From Streptomyces abikoensis (GTDB lineage: Bacteria; Actinomycetota; Actinomycetes; Streptomycetales; Streptomycetaceae): a stretch of DNA of 64,000 bases. The position numbers were made by a program, and so were the translations under genes. The stretch spans positions 124,001 through 188,000 of the forward strand of contig NZ_BMRT01000003.1 of the NCBI RefSeq assembly GCF_014648775.1, given 5' to 3'. The notes beneath the pieces were generated by a model. It saw only the letters and a list, made by a program, of their open reading frames with translations. It had not been told where the DNA came from and ran no database searches. Shown in pieces: positions 33,035-39,870 of this stretch (position 1 is its first letter; every line of letters begins with the position of its first letter).

Positions 33035-36000
33035 GTGAGGCGAAGAAAGACGGGCGCCGCGCAGCAGACGCGGGACGCGCGGGGCAACTTCACCCCGCCG
33101 TCGCGCACAGCGGTGCCGCCTTCCGACATGCCCGATTCCCCCGCCGCGCCCACGGGCGGCGGCAGCAGATTCTCGCCCCGCAACTGGCGTGTGCCGGTCC
33201 GCCTGAACGCGATCCTCCTGATCCCGGTCCTCGTGGCCCTGGTGTTCGGCGGGCTCGATGTGAAGAGCCGGGTCGACACCTGGAGCGAGGCGGCGGACGC
33301 GGCGAACACCGCCCGTCTGGTGCGGGCCGCGGCCACCTACGCGCACGCCGTCATCGACGAGCGCGACATCAGCGCCAAGCCGCTGCTCGCGGGTGAGACC
33401 GACGACGCGGGCGTCAAGAAGGCCCGGGCCGCGACGGACGCGGCGCGCGCCGAATTCGACGCGGCCGTCAAGAAGATGCCGGACACCCCGAGCCTCAAGC
33501 GCCGTCTGAAGGCCGTGCGGGACGCCGAGCCGACGCTGCCCAAGCTGCGTTCGGCCGCGTACACGCCCGCCCTGGAGGGCGCGAAGACCGAGGACGGCTA
33601 CGGCGCCATCCAGCGTCCCCTCATGGCGTTCACCAATGAGCTGGGCCTGGGCACCGGCAACGTCACCTCGTACGGCCGCATGGTCTACGCGGTCTCCCTG
33701 GCGAAGGCCGCCGAGTCGCTCCAGCGCTCCATCGGCGCCCACCTGCTGATCAAGCCCGGTGACGCCGCCAACCAGAAGACCCTCCAGACGGCCTTCTCCT
33801 CCTACAACTTCCTCGAGTACATCGCCCGCGGCGAGTACGAGCAGGGCGGTACGGAGGACGACATCAAGCGCCTCCAGGCCGCGCTGGCCACCGAGGCCCA
33901 GGTGGAGGAGCAGGACAAGATGGCCGCCGCCATCATGTCCGGCGCCACCCCGGCCCAGCTGAAGGCCAAGGGCATCACGCCCGAGGCGTGGCTCCAGGCC
34001 TCCACCGCGAAGTTCGGCGCGTACCGCACGGTCGAGGAACACCAGATCGACAAGGCCGTGGACGAGGCCGAGAGCGTCGCCTCCGAGGCCACGCAGGACG
34101 CGATCGTCAACTCCTCGATCATGGTCCTCGCGCTGCTGATCGCGTTCTTCGTCGCCGGCCGGATGGCCCGCTCGATGAGCCGCAGCATGCGCAGGCTCCG
34201 CACCGCCGCCTTCGACGTGGCCGAGCAGCGCCTGCCGGCGCTGGTCGACCAGCTCTCGCGGACCGAGCCCGGTCAGGTCGACACCCGGGTCGAGCCGATC
34301 CCGATCACCACCCGTGACGAGATCGGCGAGGTCGCCCGCGCCTTCGACCAGGTCCACCGCGAGGCCGTGCGGCTCGCCGCCGAGCAGGCGGGTCTGCGGG
34401 GCAACGTCAACGCGATCTTCACCAACCTCTCGCGCCGCAACCAGAAGCTGATCGAGGGCCAGCTGGACCTCATCACCGACCTGGAGAACAACGAGGCCGA
34501 CCCGGACCAGCTGGAGAACCTCTTCCGCCTGGACCACCTGGCCACCCGTATGCGGCGCAACGGCGAGAACCTCCTCATCCTCGCGGGCGAGGAGCCGGGC
34601 CGCCGTTGGGACCAGCCGATCCCGCTGGTGGACGTCCTCCGGGCCGCCACCTCCGAGGTGGAGGCGTACGAGCGCATCGAGCTCAGCGGCCTGCCCGAGG
34701 CCGAGATCCACGGCCGGGCCGTCACCGACCTCGTGCACCTGCTCGCGGAGCTGCTGGAGAACGCCACCTCGTTCTCCTCCCCGCACACCAAGGTGCGCGT
34801 CACCGCCACCCGTCTCCCCGACGGCCGGGTGATGGTCGAGATCCACGACAAGGGCATCGGCCTCACCGCCGAGGACTTCGCGGACATCAACCACCGGCTG
34901 GCCAATCCGCCGACCGTGGACGTCGCGATCGCCCAGCGCATGGGCCTGTTCGTGGTCGGCCGTCTGGCGACGCGCCACGACATCCGGGTCCAGCTGCGCC
35001 CCTCGGGCGAGCAGGCGGGCACCACCTCGCTGGTCATGCTGCCGGACGCCATCACCCACGGTGGCGGTGGCGAGGACCAGGTCCAGGACGACTTCACGGT
35101 CTCCGAGATGGTCCCCCAGCAGCAGGCGCCGATCATGCAGCAGGCACCGGTGGGCCACGCCCCGACCGCGGCCGAGCTCGGCTTCGACGACTCCCGCTAC
35201 GAGACGCGCCCCGACGCCCCCGGTTCCGGTGCGGCGATGGACCCGGTGGGCCGCTCGCTGATGCGCGACCAGCGCCGCGCGGCGCTGGGGCAGAACGGCG
35301 AGAACCGTCCGCTCTTCCGCGACGAGGTCCCGCAGCAGCAGGGCTTCGAGCAGCCGGACCCGTTCGGGCAGCCCGACGCGTTCCAGCAGCAGCCGCACGC
35401 GCAGCCGCAGGAGCCGATATCCATGGAGCCCCAGGCTCCGCGGCAGTTCGACGGTACGGGCTACCCGGAATCCGGCTACGCGGACCCGGCGGTACCGGAC
35501 CAGCGGACCTACGGCGACGCGTACGCCCCCGGTCACCAAGGACAGTGGACCGAACCAGGTCCGTACCAGCATGAGTACGGACAGGGTTACGCAGCGGAAC
35601 CGGAATCCCAGCCGTCCGCTGACACGGCCCAGCCGGAGCGCGTAGAGTTCGACCGTCCGGGCCCCGCCTCGAGCGGCTCCCCCTCGCTGACCGGGTCCGG
35701 TCTGCCGCGCCGCGACAAGCGGTGGCAGCAGGACGGGACGGGCGAGGAGGCCACGAGGGACGGCGGAGAACCGGAGCAGTACCGGCAGGAGGTCCCACCG
35801 CGACCCGCGGAGGGTGACAGCCCCGACTGGAAGTCGGCGAACGACGAGCGCTGGCAGCGTGCCGGGCAGCTCCGGGAGCCGAAGGCCGGCGGCGTGACCC
35901 CCTCCGGTCTCCCCCGCCGGGTGCCCAAGGCCAATCTGGTCGAGGGCAAGGCGGAACAGACCGCGCAGACGGGCCCGCAGGTGTCCCGCGCCCCGGAGGA

Positions 36001-36157
36001 CGTCCGCGGCAGGTTGGCCAACCTTCGCCGGGGCATCCAGCAGGGACGCGAGCACGGAGCGGACTCCTCGGAGCATCCGGCGGGTCCCTCGCATCAGCAG
36101 CATCAGCAACACGACCAGGGCTTCGGCCCCGGCGGCACCTACGATCAGGAGCGTTAG
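33035..36157 (+). CDS. cvnA2: Conservon sensor kinase CvnA (copy 2)
   Basis: A 1040-aa paralogue of CvnA1 with the same plan: membrane segment about residues 57-75, NIT-type helical sensor about 76-355, second membrane segment about 357-377, HAMP, FRLDHLATRMRRNGENL (about 496-512), HATPase_c with ELLENATSFSSP and DKGIGLTAEDF. The disordered C-terminal part is Gln/Pro-rich (QQQGFEQPDPFGQ) and lacks the T-x-[QR]-F units, but the last 85 residues (NDERWQRAGQLREP, SGLPRRVPKANLVEG, GPQVSRAPEDVRGRL, NLRRGIQQGR) match CvnA1. GTG 33035 has GAGAGG upstream as in cvnA1. Confidence 0.88.
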   Translation: MRRRKTGAAQQTRDARGNFTPPSRTAVPPSDMPDSPAAPTGGGSRFSPRNWRVPVRLNAILLIPVLVALVFGGLDVKSRVDTWSEAADAANTARLVRAAATYAHAVIDERDISAKPLLAGETDDAGVKKARAATDAARAEFDAAVKKMPDTPSLKRRLKAVRDAEPTLPKLRSAAYTPALEGAKTEDGYGAIQRPLMAFTNELGLGTGNVTSYGRMVYAVSLAKAAESLQRSIGAHLLIKPGDAANQKTLQTAFSSYNFLEYIARGEYEQGGTEDDIKRLQAALATEAQVEEQDKMAAAIMSGATPAQLKAKGITPEAWLQASTAKFGAYRTVEEHQIDKAVDEAESVASEATQDAIVNSSIMVLALLIAFFVAGRMARSMSRSMRRLRTAAFDVAEQRLPALVDQLSRTEPGQVDTRVEPIPITTRDEIGEVARAFDQVHREAVRLAAEQAGLRGNVNAIFTNLSRRNQKLIEGQLDLITDLENNEADPDQLENLFRLDHLATRMRRNGENLLILAGEEPGRRWDQPIPLVDVLRAATSEVEAYERIELSGLPEAEIHGRAVTDLVHLLAELLENATSFSSPHTKVRVTATRLPDGRVMVEIHDKGIGLTAEDFADINHRLANPPTVDVAIAQRMGLFVVGRLATRHDIRVQLRPSGEQAGTTSLVMLPDAITHGGGGEDQVQDDFTVSEMVPQQQAPIMQQAPVGHAPTAAELGFDDSRYETRPDAPGSGAAMDPVGRSLMRDQRRAALGQNGENRPLFRDEVPQQQGFEQPDPFGQPDAFQQQPHAQPQEPISMEPQAPRQFDGTGYPESGYADPAVPDQRTYGDAYAPGHQGQWTEPGPYQHEYGQGYAAEPESQPSADTAQPERVEFDRPGPASSGSPSLTGSGLPRRDKRWQQDGTGEEATRDGGEPEQYRQEVPPRPAEGDSPDWKSANDERWQRAGQLREPKAGGVTPSGLPRRVPKANLVEGKAEQTAQTGPQVSRAPEDVRGRLANLRRGIQQGREHGADSSEHPAGPSHQQHQQHDQGFGPGGTYDQER

Positions 36158-36158
36158 T

Positions 36159-36581
36159 GTGAGCCCGATGAGCCAGGCGGCGCAGAACCTGAACTGGTTG
36201 ATCACCAGTTTCGTGGACAACACCCCAGGGGTGTCCCACACCGTCGTGGTCTCCGCCGACGGACTCCTTCTGGCGATGTCCGAAGGGTTTCCGCGGGACC
36301 GCGCCGACCAGCTGGCGGCGGTCGCCTCCGGCCTGACCTCACTGACCGCCGGTGCCTCCCGCATCTTCGAGGGCGGCCCGGTCAACCAGACCGTGGTGGA
36401 GATGGAGCGCGGCTTCCTCTTCATCATGTCCGTCTCCGACGGCTCCGCCCTCGCGGTGCTGGCACACCCGGAGTGCGACATCGGCCTCGTCGGCTACGAG
36501 ATGGCCCTCCTGGTGGACCGGGCGGGCAATGTGCTCACCCCCGAGCTCCGGTCCGAACTCCAGGGAAGCCTTCTCAACTAA
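36159..36581 (+). CDS. cvnB2: Roadblock/LC7-domain protein CvnB (copy 2)
   Basis: A 140-aa roadblock/LC7 protein, 138 of 140 residues identical to CvnB1; the differences (Ser and Asp in ITSFVDNTPG) lie in the first helix-strand turn. The start is GTG with AGGAG at the end of cvnA2. Such identity between operons whose A and C proteins have diverged suggests gene conversion or strong selection; if both are expressed, the B subunits could be exchanged between the systems. Confidence 0.92.
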   Translation: MSPMSQAAQNLNWLITSFVDNTPGVSHTVVVSADGLLLAMSEGFPRDRADQLAAVASGLTSLTAGASRIFEGGPVNQTVVEMERGFLFIMSVSDGSALAVLAHPECDIGLVGYEMALLVDRAGNVLTPELRSELQGSLLN

Positions 36582-36600
36582 TCAAGAGGCAGTGCGTTTC

Positions 36601-36630
36601 GCGCCACCGCGCCGTAGGGTGCGGTGGCGC
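36601..36630 (+). promoter_or_regulatory. Hairpin between cvnB2 and cvnC2
   Basis: GCGCCACCGC (36601-36610) and GCGGTGGCGC (36621-36630) are exact reverse complements with a 10-nt loop in the 84-bp gap inside the operon. It may set the amounts of AB against CD by partial termination or mRNA protection. Confidence 0.5.
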
Positions 36631-36665
36631 GACCGGCAGCAGACAGGCAAGTTGGAGGAGGAAAC

Positions 36666-37190
36666 GTGGCAACGCCCCCCGGCGGTTACCCGTATGGCGG
36701 TGACCAGCAGGCCCAACCCCCGTTGAACCGCTTCGACTTCCCCTCCGCGCCAAGCCACCACGCCATGCCGGAGCAGCAGCGCGCCCCGCACGTACCGCCT
36801 CCGTCCCAAGCACACCGGCGCGCGTCGTCGTCCTCCTCGGGCGGCAAGCACAACCCGCTGGTCCGGCCCTACGCCATGACCGGCGGCCGGACCCGGCCGC
36901 GGTACCAGCTCGCCATCGAGGCGCTGGTGCACACCACGGCCCAGCCGTCCCAGCTCCAGGGGCAGTTGCCGGAACACCAGCGCATCTGCCATCTGTGCCG
37001 TGAGATCAAGTCGGTCGCCGAGATCTCGGCACTTCTTTCCATTCCGCTCGGCGTCGCCCGAATCCTCGTCGCCGATCTGGCCGAGGCCGGACTCGTCGCC
37101 ATTCATCAGCCCGGCGGCGATGCGTCCGCCGGCGGTCAGCCTGACGTGACACTGCTCGAAAGGGTGCTCAGTGGACTTCGGAACCTCTAG
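36666..37190 (+). CDS. cvnC2: DUF742 protein CvnC (copy 2)
   Basis: A 174-aa DUF742 protein, longer than CvnC1 by an N-terminal disordered stretch rich in Pro, Gln, Ser and His (TPPGGYPYGGDQQAQPP ... ASSSSSGGKHN). The core has LVRPYAMTGGRTRPRYQLAIEALV, EHQRICHLCREIKSVAEISALLSIPLGVARILVADLAEAGL. I chose GTG 36666 with GGAGGA 4 nt upstream; the frame extends to 36624. It overlaps cvnD2 by 20 bp. Confidence 0.9.
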   Translation: MATPPGGYPYGGDQQAQPPLNRFDFPSAPSHHAMPEQQRAPHVPPPSQAHRRASSSSSGGKHNPLVRPYAMTGGRTRPRYQLAIEALVHTTAQPSQLQGQLPEHQRICHLCREIKSVAEISALLSIPLGVARILVADLAEAGLVAIHQPGGDASAGGQPDVTLLERVLSGLRNL

Positions 37191-37752
37191 CGGCGAGGCA
37201 GCCCGCTCCACCACCTCCGCGAAGATCGTCGTCGCGGGTGGCTTCGGCGTGGGCAAGACCACGTTCGTCGGCGCGGTCTCGGAGATCAACCCGCTGCGCA
37301 CCGAAGCCGTGATGACCTCCGCCTCGGCGGGCATCGACGATCTGACCCACGCGCCGGACAAGACCACGACCACCGTGGCCATGGACTTCGGCCGTATCAC
37401 CCTGGACCAGGACCTGATCCTCTACCTCTTCGGTACGCCGGGTCAGGACCGCTTCTGGTTCATGTGGGACGACCTGGTGCGCGGCGCCATCGGCGCCGTC
37501 GTCCTGGTCGACACCCGCCGGCTCGCCGACTGCTTCCCCGCGGTCGACTACTTCGAGAACAGCGGCCTGCCCTTCGTCATCGCCCTCAACGGCTTCGACG
37601 GACACCAGCCGTACACGCCGGAGGAGGTCCGTGAGGCCCTCCAGATCGGCCCGGACGCGCCGATCATCACCACGGACGCCCGGCACCGCAACGAGGCGAA
37701 GAGCGCCCTCATCACGCTCGTCGAGCACGCGCTGATGGCGCGGCTCCGCTAG
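37171..37752 (+). CDS. cvnD2: GTPase-like switch protein CvnD (copy 2)
   Basis: A 193-aa P-loop protein, close paralogue of CvnD1: Walker A GGFGVGKTTFVGAVSEI, FGTPGQDRFWFMWDDLVRGAIG, ALNGFDGHQPYTPEEV. Differences gather at the N-terminus and after residue 145. It ends the second conservon and is followed 8 bp later by a strong stem-loop. GTG start inside cvnC2. Confidence 0.92.
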   Translation: MDFGTSSGEAARSTTSAKIVVAGGFGVGKTTFVGAVSEINPLRTEAVMTSASAGIDDLTHAPDKTTTTVAMDFGRITLDQDLILYLFGTPGQDRFWFMWDDLVRGAIGAVVLVDTRRLADCFPAVDYFENSGLPFVIALNGFDGHQPYTPEEVREALQIGPDAPIITTDARHRNEAKSALITLVEHALMARLR

Positions 37753-37759
37753 TTCGGAT

Positions 37760-37806
37760 GCGAAGAGGTCCCCGCACTCCCTCAGGGAGTGCGGGGACCT
37801 CTTCGC
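37760..37806 (+). terminator. Terminator of conservon 2
   Basis: A perfect 21-bp stem (37760-37780 with 37786-37806) with a 5-nt loop directly after cvnD2. Confidence 0.88.
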
Positions 37807-37826
37807 GTTCCCGGCGGTCCCCGCGA

Positions 37827-37870
37827 CGCGACGAGGGCCCCTCACCGGTCGGTGAGGGGCCCTCGTCGCG
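37827..37870 (-). terminator. Terminator of accB-accE
   Basis: A perfect 20-bp stem (37827-37846 with 37851-37870) with a GGTC loop, 17 bp below the accE stop and facing the conservon terminator. Confidence 0.86.
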
Positions 37871-37887
37871 TTGTGGCGCGTGCTTCG

Positions 37888-38082
37888 TCAGCCCTGCCAG
37901 CTGTGCGGCGCCCGGAAGCCGGAGCTGCGCTCCAGGCGGCGCCAGGGGGCCGTGGTGCGGCGGGGACGGACGGGGGCGGCGGTGTTGCCGGCGGCGGCGC
38001 GGGCGAGGAGGACGGCGGTGACGGCCGCCAGTTCCTCGGCGTCGGCCGTGCCCTTCTCGACGCGTACGAGCGTGTCGTTCAT
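37888..38082 (-). CDS. accE: Acyl-CoA carboxylase epsilon subunit
   Basis: A 64-aa protein: NDTLVRVEKGTADAEELAAV is the conserved helix of actinobacterial epsilon subunits, followed by TAVLLARAAAG and a disordered link, then WRRLERSSGFRAPHSWQG, the C-terminal motif that docks on the beta subunit. It stimulates and stabilises the alpha-beta complex. It lies 33 bp after accB, in the accB-accE order known from S. coelicolor. Confidence 0.92.
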   Translation of the reverse strand: MNDTLVRVEKGTADAEELAAVTAVLLARAAAGNTAAPVRPRRTTAPWRRLERSSGFRAPHSWQG

Positions 38083-38115
38083 GTGAATGTCTCCGATGCT
38101 TCAGTACGGGACGTC

Positions 38116-39699
38116 TTACTGGGGCGGGTTGCCGTGCTTGCGCGCCGGCAGGTCCGCGTGCTTGTTCGCGAGCATCGCCAGCGACCGGATCAGCACCGAC
38201 CGGGTCTCGACGGGGTCGATCACGTCGTCGACCAGGCCGCGCTCGGCCGCGTAGTACGGGTGCATGAGCTCGGCCTTGTACTCCTTGACCATGCGCGAGC
38301 GCATGGCCTCGGGGTCGTCCGCCTCCGCGATCTGCTTGCGGAAGATGACGTTGGCCGCGCCCTCGGCGCCCATGACCGCGATCTCGTTGGTGGGCCAGGC
38401 GTAGGTGAGGTCCGCGCCGATCGACTGGGAATCCATCACGATGTACGCACCGCCGTAGGCCTTGCGCAGGATCACCGAGATCCTGGGCACGGTGGCGTTG
38501 CAGTAGGCGTACAGCAGCTTCGCACCGTGCCGGATGATCCCACCGTGCTCCTGGTCCACACCCGGAAGGAAACCGGGTACGTCCAAAAGAGTGATGATCG
38601 GGATGTTGAAGGCATCGCACATCTGGATGAACCGTGCGGCCTTCTCCGACGCCTCGATGTCGAGGACGCCCGCGAGGGACTGCGGCTGGTTGGCGACGAT
38701 GCCGACGACCCGGCCGTCCAGCCGGGACAGGGCGCAGATGATGTTGGTGGCCCAGCGCTCGTGGATCTCCAGGTACTCGCCGTCGTCGACGATCTCCTCG
38801 ATGACCTTGCGCATGTCGTACGGCCGGTTGCCGTCGGCGGGGACCAGGTCCAGCAGGGCCTCGCCGAGCCGGTCGGCGGGGTCCTCGCTCTCCACGCGGG
38901 GCGGGTTCTCCCGGTTGTTCTGCGGGAGGAGCGAGAGGAGGTAGCGGACCTCCTCCAGGCAGGTCTCCTCGTCGTCGTAGGCGAAGTGGGCCACGCCGGA
39001 GGTCTCGGCGTGGACGTCCGCGCCGCCGAGGCCGTTCTGGGTGATCTCCTCACCGGTGACCGCGCGCACGACGTCGGGGCCGGTGATGAACATCTGGGAG
39101 GTGTCGCGGACCATGAAGACGAAGTCCGTGAGCGCCGGGGAGTAGGCGGCGCCGCCCGCGCAGGGGCCGAGCATCACGCTTATCTGCGGGATGACGCCGG
39201 AGGCCTTGGTGTTGCGCTGGAAGATGCCGCCGTAGCCGGCCAGCGCCGAGACGCCCTCCTGGATGCGGGCGCCGGCGCCGTCGTTCAGGGAGACCAGCGG
39301 GGCACCGGCCGCGATGGCCTTGTCCATGATCTTGTGGATCTTGGTGGCGTGGGCCTCGCCCAGCGCGCCGCCGAAGATCCGGAAGTCGTGCGCGTAGACG
39401 AACACCGTCCGCCCGTGCACGGTTCCCCACCCGGTGATCACACCATCGGTGTACGGGCGCTTGGCCTCCAGCCCGAACCCGCTGGCGCGGTGCCGCCGCA
39501 GCGGCTCCACCTCGGTGAAGGAGCCCTCGTCGAGGAGAAGTTCAATGCGCTCGCGAGCGGTCAGCTTTCCCTTGGCCTTCTGCGCCTGGGTCGCCCGCTC
39601 GCTCGGACCTCGCCGGACCTGCTCGCGGATGGCGTGCAGCTCGGCGACGCGCCCACGGACGTCACTCGCCTCTACGGGCGCACCTTCGAGATTGCTCAT
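38116..39699 (-). CDS. accB: Acyl-CoA carboxylase carboxyltransferase (beta) subunit AccB
   Basis: A 527-aa biotin-dependent carboxyltransferase forming malonyl-CoA and methylmalonyl-CoA from acetyl- and propionyl-CoA. The crotonase-like halves carry SLNDGAGARIQEGVSALAGYG and GPCAGGAAYSPALTDFVFMV in the first, and LDVPGFLPGVDQEHGGIIRHGAKLLYAY plus AYGGAYIVMDSQSIGADLTYAWP in the second. With the epsilon gene downstream and the conserved location beside the conservons, AccB is likelier than PccB; specificity was not tested. ATG 39699; it starts a two-gene unit closed by the terminator 37827-37870. Confidence 0.92.
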   Translation of the reverse strand: MSNLEGAPVEASDVRGRVAELHAIREQVRRGPSERATQAQKAKGKLTARERIELLLDEGSFTEVEPLRRHRASGFGLEAKRPYTDGVITGWGTVHGRTVFVYAHDFRIFGGALGEAHATKIHKIMDKAIAAGAPLVSLNDGAGARIQEGVSALAGYGGIFQRNTKASGVIPQISVMLGPCAGGAAYSPALTDFVFMVRDTSQMFITGPDVVRAVTGEEITQNGLGGADVHAETSGVAHFAYDDEETCLEEVRYLLSLLPQNNRENPPRVESEDPADRLGEALLDLVPADGNRPYDMRKVIEEIVDDGEYLEIHERWATNIICALSRLDGRVVGIVANQPQSLAGVLDIEASEKAARFIQMCDAFNIPIITLLDVPGFLPGVDQEHGGIIRHGAKLLYAYCNATVPRISVILRKAYGGAYIVMDSQSIGADLTYAWPTNEIAVMGAEGAANVIFRKQIAEADDPEAMRSRMVKEYKAELMHPYYAAERGLVDDVIDPVETRSVLIRSLAMLANKHADLPARKHGNPPQ

Positions 39700-39870
39700 G
39701 GAAAGACGGTACGTGGCGGGCCGCCCGGAACATCATGTCGGTTCCACACAACGTCGCGCGTGTTTTCGTGGGCAGGCGGCACAGAACCGCGCAGGGGTCT
39801 TATCAGCCCCTTGGGCGCGGGGGCGGGTCCCACGCTGTGAACACTCCACAAATGTGGCCCGGCACAGCGG

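Noticed and set aside
38116..39699. Calling the gene pccB
   Set aside because: The gene position and adjacent epsilon subunit match accB-accE of S. coelicolor as I recall; specificity residues could not be assigned safely, so AccB is preferred.
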